A stretch of 64,000 nucleotides of DNA from Rhodobacterales bacterium (lineage in GTDB: Bacteria; Pseudomonadota; Alphaproteobacteria; Rhodobacterales; Rhodobacteraceae). A program made the position numbers and the translations under genes. Positions 8,764 to 17,720 of the stretch are shown piece after piece (position 1 is the first letter of the stretch; the number at the start of each line of letters is the position of its first letter). The notes under the pieces were generated by a model that made no database searches, had not been told where the DNA came from, and saw only the letters and a program-made list of their open reading frames with translations. The stretch is taken from assembly GCA_026400355.1 (NCBI GenBank), contig JAPLPE010000012.1:37420-101419 (forward strand). The letters run 5' to 3'.

Positions 8764-10188
8764 ATGCAGACCAAGATGCTGATCGGCAATTCCTTCGAGG
8801 CCGGGACCGAGACCGAGGAGACGATCCTGAATCCCCGCACCGGGGCCGTGATCCTCAAGATGCCCGAGGCGAGCAATGCCCAGATCGACCGCGCCGTCGC
8901 CGCCGCCCGCGCCGCCTTTCCGGCATGGTCCCGCACGACCCCGCAGCATCGGTCAAACCTCCTCCTCAAGATTGCCGACCGCATCGAATCCGAAGCGGAC
9001 GCATTCGCCGCACTCGAGGCGATGAACTGCGGCAAACCGATCTATGCCGCCCGCAACGACGAAATCCCCGCCATCGTGGACTGCTTCCGCTACTTCGCCG
9101 GCGCTGTCCGCAACATGCACGGGGCCGTCGCAGGTGAATACCTGCCCGGCCACACCTCGATGATCCGCCGCGATGCGGTTGGTGTCGTGGCCTCGATCGC
9201 GCCCTGGAACTATCCGCTGATGATGCTGGCCTGGAAACTCGCCCCGGCCCTGGCGGGGGGCAATACTGTGGTGCTTAAGCCGTCCGAACAGACCCCGCTG
9301 ACGGCGCTCAAGATGGCGTCCGTGCTGGCCGATATCCTGCCCGAGGGTGTCGTGAACATCATCGTGGGGCAGGGCGGTTCGGTGGGCAACACCCTGATCA
9401 ACCACCCGGGCGTCGACATGGTCTCGATCACCGGCGATATCGCAACCGGCAAAAAGGTGCTGCAGGCCGCCTCCAAAACGGTCAAGCGGACGCATCTGGA
9501 ACTCGGCGGCAAGGCCCCGGTCATCGTGTTCGACGATGCCGATCTGAATGCTGTCGTCGGCGGCATGCGCGCCTTTTCGTTCTATAATGCCGGGCAGGAT
9601 TGCACCGCCGCCTGCCGGATCTATGCCGCGCCCAGGATATACGACAATCTTGTCGCCGATCTTTCGTCCGCCGCCGCCTCGATCAGTTTTGGCAACGAAG
9701 ATGACACGGTTAACGAAATGCCCCCGCTCATTTCGCTCCGCCAGCGCGACAGGGTGGCAAGCTTTGTCCAGCGTGCCTCGGAACTGAACCATATCGAAGT
9801 CACGACCGGTGGCAGCGCCGGCGACGGTCCCGGCTTCTTCTACAAGCCCACCGTCATCGCCGGGGCCATGCAGGCCGACGAGATCGTCCAGCGCGAGGTG
9901 TTCGGCCCCGTTGTCTCGGTCACCCGTTTCACCGAGGCCGACGAGGCCGTGGCCTGGGCCAATGACAGCCAGTACGGGCTTGCCTCTTCAGTCTGGACGC
10001 GCGATGTGGGCCGGGCGATGGATGTGGCCAGCCGCCTGCAATACGGCTGCACCTGGGTGAACACGCATTTCATGCTGGTCAACGAAATGCCCCACGGCGG
10101 GCTGAAGCAGTCGGGCTATGGCAAGGACATGTCGATGTATGCGCTCGAGGATTACACGGCCGTCCGTCACGTGATGATCGCTCACTGA
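8764..10188 (+). CDS. patD: Gamma-aminobutyraldehyde dehydrogenase (PatD/YdcW)
   Basis: The 474-residue protein has exactly the length of E. coli PatD and matches my recollection of it across the whole chain. PatD oxidises 4-aminobutyraldehyde (from putrescine) to GABA with NAD. The catalytic Cys280 lies in [13 protein letters not shown]. The general-base Glu is in [16 protein letters not shown], and the cofactor region contains [15 protein letters not shown] lies seven bases before the ATG. Its place after the putrescine-type importer fits uptake followed by oxidation; no putrescine aminotransferase gene is in this window. Confidence 0.93.
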   Translation: MQTKMLIGNSFEAGTETEETILNPRTGAVILKMPEASNAQIDRAVAAARAAFPAWSRTTPQHRSNLLLKIADRIESEADAFAALEAMNCGKPIYAARNDEIPAIVDCFRYFAGAVRNMHGAVAGEYLPGHTSMIRRDAVGVVASIAPWNYPLMMLAWKLAPALAGGNTVVLKPSEQTPLTALKMASVLADILPEGVVNIIVGQGGSVGNTLINHPGVDMVSITGDIATGKKVLQAASKTVKRTHLELGGKAPVIVFDDADLNAVVGGMRAFSFYNAGQDCTAACRIYAAPRIYDNLVADLSSAAASISFGNEDDTVNEMPPLISLRQRDRVASFVQRASELNHIEVTTGGSAGDGPGFFYKPTVIAGAMQADEIVQREVFGPVVSVTRFTEADEAVAWANDSQYGLASSVWTRDVGRAMDVASRLQYGCTWVNTHFMLVNEMPHGGLKQSGYGKDMSMYALEDYTAVRHVMIAH

Positions 10189-10244
10189 TCCTCAAGCCGG
10201 TTCAAACACTCCGGAGGCCGCGACGCGCGCGTGCCCCCGGATGA

Positions 10245-10260
10245 TTGACCAAACGGTCAA
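10245..10260. promoter_or_regulatory. RutR-like palindrome, candidate operator
   Basis: TTGACC-aaac-GGTCAA is a perfect inverted repeat with six-base arms. It differs by one base from the published E. coli RutR consensus TTGACCAnnTGGTCAA. It lies between patD and the DeoR gene, about 50 bp before a possible -35 element. A TetR-family regulator of nitrogen or pyrimidine metabolism is therefore a reasonable candidate ligand; no such gene is in the window. Confidence 0.5.
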
Positions 10261-10309
10261 GACAAAGGCTCACGCACCACCGCCTTTGTGGTCTTTGGTG
10301 TGTATCGTG

Positions 10310-10340
10310 TTGACACGTGCAACCGCTGCGCCCTTATCTA
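10310..10340 (+). promoter_or_regulatory. Possible sigma-70 promoter of the DeoR gene
   Basis: TTGACA at 10310-10315 is followed by TTATCT/TATCTA at 10334-10340, a spacing of 18-19 bases. Transcription would begin some 15 bases before the chosen DeoR start at 10361. The -35 match is perfect, the -10 match only fair and the spacing slightly long. Confidence 0.4.
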
Positions 10341-10360
10341 TGGCCGACATAGGACCTCTG

Positions 10361-11116
10361 ATGAAACCCCGCCAGCGCCAGACCCGCATCCTTGACGTCG
10401 TCGCCCGTGATGGCGAGGCGACGGTGGAATCGCTTGCCGCCGCGTTTGAGGTGTCCGCCGAAACGATCCGCCGCGATCTGGCGCAACTGGCCACCAGCGG
10501 CGCGCTGCAAAAGGTCCATGGCGGCGCACGGCGGTTGCGCTTGCATGCCGATGCCAGCTTTCAGGAACGTCTGTCCGAAGATGCCGACGCCAAGCGCATG
10601 ATTGCGCAGAAACTGGCGAAGATGATCGCCCCGGGCGACACGCTGTTCATGGACACGGGCACCACGACCCTTTTCTGTGCCGACGCGCTGGTCAACGTCC
10701 CGCAACTGACCGTCATCACCAATTCCGTCCGCATTGCGCAGGTCATGGCACGTGGCGAACATCCCGCGCGGGTGTTCCTGCTGGGTGGCGCCTATTCCTC
10801 CGACAATGCCGAAACGGCCGGGCCGATGGTGCTGGAACAGGTCGCCCGGTTTCAGGCCGATCACGCGGTGCTGGCCGTCGCCGCCATCGACGCGGTTTCC
10901 GGCGCCATGGATTCCGATCTAGACGAGGCGCAGACGGCACGCGCGATGATGGCCAATGCGACCGATACCATCGTCGTGGCGCAGGCCGCCAAGCTTGGCC
11001 GCAAGGCCGCCTTCCGCATCTGCATGCTTCAGGAAATCGATGTTCTGGTCTGCGACGACGTTCCCGGCGATGCCTTCCGCGCCGCACTCGACGCGGCCGG
11101 GGTCGAGGTCAGGTGA
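10361..11116 (+). CDS. DeoR/GlpR family transcriptional regulator
   Basis: A 251-residue regulator, normal for the family. Residues 1-60 hold the winged helix-turn-helix (RQTRILDVVARDGEATVESLA, VSAETIRRDLAQL, KVHGGA). The remainder is the sugar-phosphate-sensor domain with DTGTTT and ITNSVRIAQ. I chose ATG 10361 because AGGA precedes it by six bases; an in-frame ATG at 10340 overlaps the likely -10. It sits between the polyamine cluster and the glutamine-synthetase-like cluster and could control either. Confidence 0.9.
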   Translation: MKPRQRQTRILDVVARDGEATVESLAAAFEVSAETIRRDLAQLATSGALQKVHGGARRLRLHADASFQERLSEDADAKRMIAQKLAKMIAPGDTLFMDTGTTTLFCADALVNVPQLTVITNSVRIAQVMARGEHPARVFLLGGAYSSDNAETAGPMVLEQVARFQADHAVLAVAAIDAVSGAMDSDLDEAQTARAMMANATDTIVVAQAAKLGRKAAFRICMLQEIDVLVCDDVPGDAFRAALDAAGVEVR

Positions 11117-11209
11117 AACGAGCTCGAAACGCCGCGATGTTCGAAGAGTATAATGATGGCACCGAAAATGTGGCGCCAGACTCCAGCAAGGTTGAAGAAA
11201 GATAAACCC

Positions 11210-12571
11210 ATGCCCGCCAATCTGACATTCGACAAGCTTTCCGCCCTTGTTTCCGAAGGCGTGATCGACACGGTCCTGACCTGTATCGTCGACATGCAGG
11301 GCCGCCTGATGGGCAAACGGTTCCACGCCGCCCATTTCGTAAATGGCGGCCATCACGAAACCCATGGATGCAACTACCTGCTGGCCGTCGACATGGATAT
11401 GACGACCGTCCCCGGCTACAAATCCTCGAACTGGGCGCAGGGCTATGGCGACTATGTCCACAAGCCCGACCTGGCCACGCTGCGCCTTGTCCCCTGGCTG
11501 CCCGGCACGGCGATGGTCATGTGCGACCTTCTTGACCACCACACCCACGAGGAAGTACCTCACTCCCCCCGTGCCATCCTGAAACGTCAGGTGGCCCGCG
11601 CAAAGGCGATGGGCTATGACGCGATGATGGCGACCGAGCTTGAATTCTACCTCTTCGAGCAGAACTTTGACGCCCTCCGCGACGCCCGCTATGACCGGAT
11701 GACGCCGGTCGTGCGCTACAACAACGACTACGGCATCTTTGGTTCGACCAAGGAAGAAGAGGTCATGCGCGCGCTTCGGAACGGCCTCTACGGCGCAGGC
11801 ATCCCCGTCGAAAACTCCAAGGGCGAGGCAGAGGCGGGTCAGGAAGAGATCAACATCCGCTATTCAGACGCGCTCGACACCGCCGATATGCACACGATCA
11901 CCAAGAATGCGACCAAGGAAATCGCCCATCTGGCGGGCAAGTCGGTCACGTTCATGGCCAAATACGCCACCGACCGCGCCGGATCGTCCAGTCACATCCA
12001 CCAGTCGCTCTGGTCGAACGGCAAACCCGCCTTCATGGATGAACACGATCCTCACGGGATGAGCGCGGTGATGAAACACTACCTCGCGGGCCTTCTCGCC
12101 CATGCCTCCGAGGTGACCTGTTTCCTCGCCCCCTACATCAACAGTTACAAGCGCTTCACCGTCGGCATGTTCGCGCCCACCAAGGCCGTCTGGTCGACCG
12201 ATAACCGCACCGCAGGCTACCGCGTCTGCGGCGCCAACACCCGTGCCGTTCGTGTGGAATGCCGCGTTGGCGGGGCCGACCTGAACCCCTACCTTGCATT
12301 GGCCGCACAGCTGGCTGCGGGCCTTGACGGGATCGAACGCAAACTGGAGCTTGAGCCAGAAATGTCGGGCGACATGTATCAGGCTGACGTCCGCGCCATC
12401 CCCCGCAACCTGCGTGAGGCGGCGGTGGCGCTCAATGAATCGGCCATGCTCCGCGCGGCGATGGGGGACGATGTGATCGACCACTACCATCACGCCGCGC
12501 AATGGGAGATATCGGAACAGGACCGCGTGGTGATGGACTGGGAACTGATGCGCGGCTTTGAACGCGCCTGA
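11210..12571 (+). CDS. Glutamine synthetase family ligase (gamma-glutamyl-amine synthetase type)
   Basis: A 453-residue type III/PuuA-like member of the glutamine synthetase family. Members of this branch join glutamate to an amine with ATP. Metal and nucleotide motifs are visible: ATELEFYLF, GQEEINIRY, SSHIHQSLW, NSYKRFTVG and RVECRVGGADLNPYL. The start 11210 gives the conserved N-terminus; upstream in-frame ATGs at 11153 and 11156 add residues without similarity. The gene is followed by aldehyde and alcohol dehydrogenases, so the substrate may be a polyamine or an amino alcohol such as ethanolamine. It differs clearly from E. coli PuuA as I remember it, so I do not give that name. Confidence 0.85.
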   Translation: MPANLTFDKLSALVSEGVIDTVLTCIVDMQGRLMGKRFHAAHFVNGGHHETHGCNYLLAVDMDMTTVPGYKSSNWAQGYGDYVHKPDLATLRLVPWLPGTAMVMCDLLDHHTHEEVPHSPRAILKRQVARAKAMGYDAMMATELEFYLFEQNFDALRDARYDRMTPVVRYNNDYGIFGSTKEEEVMRALRNGLYGAGIPVENSKGEAEAGQEEINIRYSDALDTADMHTITKNATKEIAHLAGKSVTFMAKYATDRAGSSSHIHQSLWSNGKPAFMDEHDPHGMSAVMKHYLAGLLAHASEVTCFLAPYINSYKRFTVGMFAPTKAVWSTDNRTAGYRVCGANTRAVRVECRVGGADLNPYLALAAQLAAGLDGIERKLELEPEMSGDMYQADVRAIPRNLREAAVALNESAMLRAAMGDDVIDHYHHAAQWEISEQDRVVMDWELMRGFERA

Positions 12572-12611
12572 TCCCGTGATGACATGGGCCTGATGGCCCG
12601 GAGGAAAGACA

Positions 12612-14000
12612 ATGACGCAAACGATCAAGTGTATCTCGCCCGTCGACGGGCGGGTCTGGGCCGAACGGCCCATCCTATCGCCCGAGGCGGCCAGTGCTGC
12701 CGTCGCCCGCGCCAAGGCCGCGCAGAAGGCTTGGGCCGCGCTCACCCTCGACGAACGCCGCAAGAAAGTGCTGGCCGGTATCGCCGCGCTTAACGACGAC
12801 AAGACCCGTATTGTCGAGGAACTCGCCTGGCAGATGGGCCGCCCGACCCGGTTCGGCGGTGAATTCGGCGGCGTGAACGAACGCGCCAACTATATGGCGA
12901 GCATTGCCGAAAAGGCGCTGGCCCCGCTCGTTTCCGCCGATGACGCACAATTCACCCGGATGATCGAACGCGAACCCGTGGGCGTCGTCTTTGTCATCGC
13001 GCCGTGGAACTATCCCTACCTCACTGCGCTCAACACCATCGTCCCCGCCCTGATCGCGGGCAATGCGGTGATGCTGAAGCACGCAAGCCAGACGATCCTT
13101 GTCGGCGAACGTCTGGCCGAGGCGATCCACAAGGGCGGCGTGCCTGAAGACATCTTCCAGAACGTCGTGCTGGATCACGCTGGCACCGAAGCGCTGATCG
13201 GCGCGCGGTCCTTCGGCTTCATCAATTTCACCGGTTCGGTCGCCGGTGGCGCCGCTATCGAACGCGCGGCGGCGGGCACATTCACTGGCCTTGGCCTCGA
13301 GCTTGGCGGCAAGGACCCCGGCTATGTGATGGAGGATGCCGATCTCGACTGGGCCGTCGATGTGCTCATGGACGGCGCGATGTACAATGCCGGCCAGTGC
13401 TGCTGCGGGATCGAGCGGATCTATGTCCACCACACCCTCTATGACGCCTTTGTCGAAAAGGCCGTCGCCTGGGTCAACGCCCTGAAACTCGGCAACCCGT
13501 TTGACCCCGAAACGACGCTTGGCCCCATGGCCAATGTCCGGTTTGCCCAGACCGTGCGCGCCCAGATCGCCGAGGCGATCGCCGCCGGGGCCAAGCCTCT
13601 GGTCGACCCCGCCCATTTCCCCGCAGATGACGGCGGCGCCTATCTTGCCCCGCAGATCCTCGTGAACGTCAACCACTCCATGCAGGTGATGATGGAGGAA
13701 AGCTTTGGCCCGGTCGTAGGCATCATGTCCGTCAAGGACGATGAAGAAGCACTGGCCCTCATGAACGACAGCCCCTACGGCCTGACCGCCTCGCTCTGGA
13801 CGGCCAACCCGGAACGGGCGCTGGCACTCGGCCGCAGGATCGAGACTGGAACGGTCTTCCTGAACCGCGCCGATTACGTTGACCCGTCGATCTGCTGGAC
13901 GGGCTGCAAGGATACCGGTCGTGGCGGGGCCATGTCCGTTCTGGGCTATCAGGCCGTCACCCGGCCCCGGTCCTACCACCTGAGAAAGGCAAAAGCATGA
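12612..14000 (+). CDS. NAD(P)-dependent aldehyde dehydrogenase
   Basis: A 462-residue aldehyde dehydrogenase. The catalytic Cys is most likely Cys264 within NAGQCCCGIERIY, an unusual run of three cysteines. The general-base Glu is in LELGGKDPGYV and the cofactor motif is IAPWNYPYLTALN. An AGGA precedes the ATG. It overlaps the iron alcohol dehydrogenase by four bases (ATGA). In this setting it probably oxidises the aldehyde formed from a glutamylated amine or by the adjacent alcohol dehydrogenase. Confidence 0.9.
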   Translation: MTQTIKCISPVDGRVWAERPILSPEAASAAVARAKAAQKAWAALTLDERRKKVLAGIAALNDDKTRIVEELAWQMGRPTRFGGEFGGVNERANYMASIAEKALAPLVSADDAQFTRMIEREPVGVVFVIAPWNYPYLTALNTIVPALIAGNAVMLKHASQTILVGERLAEAIHKGGVPEDIFQNVVLDHAGTEALIGARSFGFINFTGSVAGGAAIERAAAGTFTGLGLELGGKDPGYVMEDADLDWAVDVLMDGAMYNAGQCCCGIERIYVHHTLYDAFVEKAVAWVNALKLGNPFDPETTLGPMANVRFAQTVRAQIAEAIAAGAKPLVDPAHFPADDGGAYLAPQILVNVNHSMQVMMEESFGPVVGIMSVKDDEEALALMNDSPYGLTASLWTANPERALALGRRIETGTVFLNRADYVDPSICWTGCKDTGRGGAMSVLGYQAVTRPRSYHLRKAKA

Positions 14001-15148
14001 GCGGCGCACCCACAGCCAACTGGTCCTATCCGACCGCCATCAAATTCGGCCCCGGCCGGATCAGGGAAATCGCTGCAGCCTGCGCGCAGGCGGGGATCAA
14101 GCGGCCCCTGCTGGTGACGGACAAGGGTCTGGCCTCGATGACCATCACGCAATCCACGCTCGACCTTCTGGAACAGGCGGGCCTTGGACGCGCCATGTTC
14201 TCGGACGTGGATCCGAACCCCAATGAAAAGAACCTCGCCGCTGGCCTCGCCGTCTACAAGGCGGGCGGGCATGACGGCGTGATCGCCTTCGGCGGCGGCT
14301 CGGGCCTCGATCTGGCCAAGATGGTGGCCTTCATGTCGGGCCAGACCCGGCCCCTCTGGGATTTCGAGGATATCGGCGACTGGTACACGCGCGCCGACCC
14401 CGCCGGGATCGCCCCCATCGTGGCCGTCCCCACGACGGCAGGGACGGGGTCCGAGGTGGGCCGCGCCTCGGTCATCACCAATTCAGAAACCCATGTGAAG
14501 AAGATCATCTTCCATCCCAAGGTGCTGCCAACGGTCGTAATCTCTGACCCCGAACTGACCGTGGGCATGCCCAAACACATCACCGCCGGAACCGGGATGG
14601 ACGCCTTCGCCCATTGCCTTGAGGCGTACTCTTCGCCCTTCTTCCATCCGATGTCGCAGGGCATCGCGCTCGAAGGGCTGCGGCTGGTCAACGAATACCT
14701 GCCGCGCGCTTACGCCGACGGCACGGATCTCGAGGCGCGGGGCAACATGATGGCCGCTGCCGCCATGGGTGCCGTGGCGTTTCAAAAGGGTCTGGGTGCC
14801 ATCCACGCGCTCAGTCACCCGATCGGCGCGGTCTACAACACGCACCACGGCACCACGAACGCCGTCGTCATGCCCGCCTGCCTGCAATTCAACCGCCCCG
14901 CCGTCGAAGACAAGCTCGCGCAGGCCGCAGCCTATCTGGGCATCGAGGGCGGCTTTGACGGCTTTGCCGGACGCGTGGACGAGCTGAACGCGATGTTCAA
15001 CATTCCCAAGGGCCTGGCCGCCATGGGCGTGCAGGGATCGCGTCTGGATGAACTCACCGACATGGCCCTTCAGGACCCGAGCGTCGGCGGCAATCCGGTC
15101 GCGATGACCAAGGAAAACACCCGCGCCCTGTTTCAGGCCGCAATGTGA
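13997..15148 (+). CDS. Iron-containing alcohol dehydrogenase
   Basis: A 383-residue family III (Fe-dependent) alcohol dehydrogenase. The N-terminal nucleotide domain contains FGGGSGLDLAK and the GTGSEVGRASV block. The metal ligands are visible as Asp and His in GTGMDAFAHCLEAY and two His in HALSHPIGAVYNTHHG. It is translationally coupled to the aldehyde dehydrogenase upstream and to the LuxR gene downstream. The pair could oxidise an alcohol to the acid in two steps, which would suit a gamma-glutamyl amino-alcohol; that is inference. Confidence 0.92.
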   Translation: MSGAPTANWSYPTAIKFGPGRIREIAAACAQAGIKRPLLVTDKGLASMTITQSTLDLLEQAGLGRAMFSDVDPNPNEKNLAAGLAVYKAGGHDGVIAFGGGSGLDLAKMVAFMSGQTRPLWDFEDIGDWYTRADPAGIAPIVAVPTTAGTGSEVGRASVITNSETHVKKIIFHPKVLPTVVISDPELTVGMPKHITAGTGMDAFAHCLEAYSSPFFHPMSQGIALEGLRLVNEYLPRAYADGTDLEARGNMMAAAAMGAVAFQKGLGAIHALSHPIGAVYNTHHGTTNAVVMPACLQFNRPAVEDKLAQAAAYLGIEGGFDGFAGRVDELNAMFNIPKGLAAMGVQGSRLDELTDMALQDPSVGGNPVAMTKENTRALFQAAM

Positions 15149-17514
15149 CAGACGAAGGGCCTGCCTCATCCCCGCAGGTCCCCGCAGGCGGGGAAGTCAT
15201 TCCCCGCCTGAACCGCGCCGCCCTTCTGGCCCGCATCCGTGCCGACCCCGCCCCCGTCATCGTGATCGAGGCCCCGGCGGGCATGGGTAAAAGCTGGCTT
15301 CTTGCCGATCTGGCCCACGACCAGCCCATCGCCACCGGCGAAACCCCCTTCGACGGTGCGCTCTTCTGGGACGTGCCCAACATCCCCCTTGCGGCCGATC
15401 TGCCCGAACAGAGGCTCATCCTCGCCAAACGCCCCGACACAGCCATCCCCGAACTCGCCCGGGCCGAGGTCTATGGCCGCGTCAGCCGCTATGGCCCAGC
15501 GGACCTCCTCTTCACCCAATCCGATCTCGTGGCCTTGCCCGAGGCCGAAACCCTGATGTCCCGCACCGGCGGCTGGCCCTGCCTCCTGCCCGCAGCCCTG
15601 TTGGGCGGGGCCGGGTCCGACGCGCTGACGGTCTTTCTGCAGGACGACCTGCTCAAGGGTATCCCCTCGGCCCGTCTCGTGGCCTTTCAGGTCTACCTGA
15701 CCGATCCCACGGCCACCCATGACGCAGGCCTCCTGACCGGCCTACCCTTCGTTGGCGGCAAAGTCCTCCACCCGGCCTTGGCCGCCGTCCGACAGCCCAT
15801 GCTCCGCGCGATCCGCGCCCTGCTCGCCGCCCGGGTCACCAACCCGCAAGAGGCCCGCGCCATCGCCGTGGCGCAGGTGGCGCTGGGCCAGACGCCCGAG
15901 GCCATCACCATTTTCCAATCCCTCGGCGCATGGTCCTCCGCGCTCCAGACGCTCGACGCCGCCGGCGGCCCCTTCTTCATCCACCGCTTCGGCGCGGATG
16001 CCTTTGACCGCATGCTTTCAGGCTTCCCCCCCGAGATGGCCCTGACCGAAGAAACGCTCGTCCTCTGCCGCGCCATTCAGGCCGTCAAACGTGGCGAGGT
16101 GCCACTGACCCGCCGCATCCTGATCGACCGTTACGGCCCCGTCGCCGCCGATGCGCATGCCGTGCTCTCCGACCGGACCCGCCACTCGCTCGAATTCCGC
16201 TTCTTCCGCCTTCTCCTCCGCACATGGGAGGATTTCGACCTCGACCTGCGTTTCCTTGACGACGCCTATGCGCTTCTCGCCGAACTCCCGGCGGAAGATG
16301 ACCTGCACCGCGGCTCCTTCTACAACGCCGTCCTCGAGTTCTACATCCGCGCAAGGCGTTTCCCCGAGGCCGACCATGCTGCCAGCCGCGCCGCAACCCA
16401 TTACGCCCGCGCGAAAATCCCGATCCTGGCTTTCTACATCGACCTGCATCGCGCAATCATCCGCCTCTTCATGGGCGAACCCTCGGTGGCCCGCCATCAC
16501 AGCGCCGCCGCCCGCGCCCATCTGCGGGCCGCCCGCCATGACAGCCCCGGCGATGCGCGCCTCCTCACTCTTCTCGACGCCTGCATCGAGTACGAATCCG
16601 GCCATGCCGAGGCGCTGACGCGCTTCCTCTCCCTCGAACTCGACGCCTTCGCGCAGGGCGAAATCTGGCCTTCTCTCGTGGAACTCTCGCTCATCTATGG
16701 CTCACAGGCGCTCGGCGAACACTATTCCACCATATCCGCCCGTTCCTTCCTTGACCGCTGGAGGGTTACACAGGAACGCTCGTCACAGTTCCGCACACTG
16801 ATCGACATCCGCGAGGTCACAGTGCTCCAGAACGGCAGCCGCTGGGCCGAAGCCGCGCAAAAGGCGGCAAGCCTGCCCTCCCGCATCACCCTCGCCTTCG
16901 TCCAGACGGGAGAGGGGCTGGCCGACCTCCACGACCGCGACGAAACGGCCCTCGCCCTCGTCTGGCTCCGCCATATGGCGCAAGTCACACCCACGCGCCC
17001 CGGCCTCGTGCCGCTGATCGACCAAATCCTTGACAACCCCCACCTCACCGCCCGCCAAAGAACCGGAGCGGAAATCTGGCGCGCCCATGTCATGCGCCGC
17101 CAGCGCCTTGGTGCCGGGGCCCAAACCCAACTCGCCCGCACTCTCGCCCAGGCTGCCCAAGCCGGGTCTGTTGCGATCCTGAGCGAGGAGCGCGCCTTTC
17201 TCACCGACCTGACCGCCACGCGCCGCCTGCGCGACACGCTCGACCGCATCGAACCCGTCCGCCGCGTCCTGAAACAGGTGGCCGAGGCAGGGCCGGGCCG
17301 CCCCACGCGGGGGCAGGCCGCGGGCCTCACCCGTCAGGAAACCCGGATCCTCGACGCCCTCTCCGAAGGTGCGGCCAACAAGGCCATCGCCAACATGCTG
17401 GGCCTGTCCGAGGCCACCGTCAAATTCCACCTCGGCAATCTCTACCGCAAACTCGGCTGCTCCTCCCGCCGAGACGCGGTCAAGGCCGCCTCCGCTCTCC
17501 GGCTTGTCTCCTGA
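15145..17514 (+). CDS. Large LuxR family (MalT-like) transcriptional activator
   Basis: A 789-residue protein that starts with GTG overlapping the stop of the alcohol dehydrogenase (GTGA). Near the N-terminus it has a P-loop, EAPAGMGKSWLLADLA (about residues 34-50). A long alpha-helical, repeat-like middle follows. The C-terminal 60 residues form a LuxR helix-turn-helix (LTRQETRILDALSEG, NKAIANMLGLSEATVKFHLGN). This is the MalT/STAND layout, although the nucleotide domain after the P-loop is short and I could not find a clear Walker B. Position suggests it activates the three metabolic genes upstream in response to their substrate. Confidence 0.85.
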   Translation: MTDEGPASSPQVPAGGEVIPRLNRAALLARIRADPAPVIVIEAPAGMGKSWLLADLAHDQPIATGETPFDGALFWDVPNIPLAADLPEQRLILAKRPDTAIPELARAEVYGRVSRYGPADLLFTQSDLVALPEAETLMSRTGGWPCLLPAALLGGAGSDALTVFLQDDLLKGIPSARLVAFQVYLTDPTATHDAGLLTGLPFVGGKVLHPALAAVRQPMLRAIRALLAARVTNPQEARAIAVAQVALGQTPEAITIFQSLGAWSSALQTLDAAGGPFFIHRFGADAFDRMLSGFPPEMALTEETLVLCRAIQAVKRGEVPLTRRILIDRYGPVAADAHAVLSDRTRHSLEFRFFRLLLRTWEDFDLDLRFLDDAYALLAELPAEDDLHRGSFYNAVLEFYIRARRFPEADHAASRAATHYARAKIPILAFYIDLHRAIIRLFMGEPSVARHHSAAARAHLRAARHDSPGDARLLTLLDACIEYESGHAEALTRFLSLELDAFAQGEIWPSLVELSLIYGSQALGEHYSTISARSFLDRWRVTQERSSQFRTLIDIREVTVLQNGSRWAEAAQKAASLPSRITLAFVQTGEGLADLHDRDETALALVWLRHMAQVTPTRPGLVPLIDQILDNPHLTARQRTGAEIWRAHVMRRQRLGAGAQTQLARTLAQAAQAGSVAILSEERAFLTDLTATRRLRDTLDRIEPVRRVLKQVAEAGPGRPTRGQAAGLTRQETRILDALSEGAANKAIANMLGLSEATVKFHLGNLYRKLGCSSRRDAVKAASALRLVS

Positions 17515-17539
17515 CCCCTGGTTTCTTTGTTGCTAATAG

Positions 17540-17580
17540 ACCTCGGGGGAGCCGCAGGCGGGGCAGAGCCCCCTCCACCC
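17540..17580 (+). terminator. GC-rich hairpin after the LuxR gene
   Basis: The sequence from about 17547 contains GGGGG and, after a GC-rich centre that itself partly pairs (AGCCGC.AGGCGGGGCAG), AGCCCCC. It lies about 30 bp after the LuxR stop, between two operons. No T-run follows, so termination by this hairpin alone is uncertain. Confidence 0.35.
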
Positions 17581-17720
17581 TCAAGCCCAGGCCGAAACCT
17601 AGCCGTTTTGCGCTAAAACCTATCCGCCCCACCCATTGCCGCTAGGGCAGATGCAGACCCATGCTGACCCTCAGACAAGGGGCAAGAAGCCTCCGCCTGT
17701 CTTGGACAGTCCACATGGGG

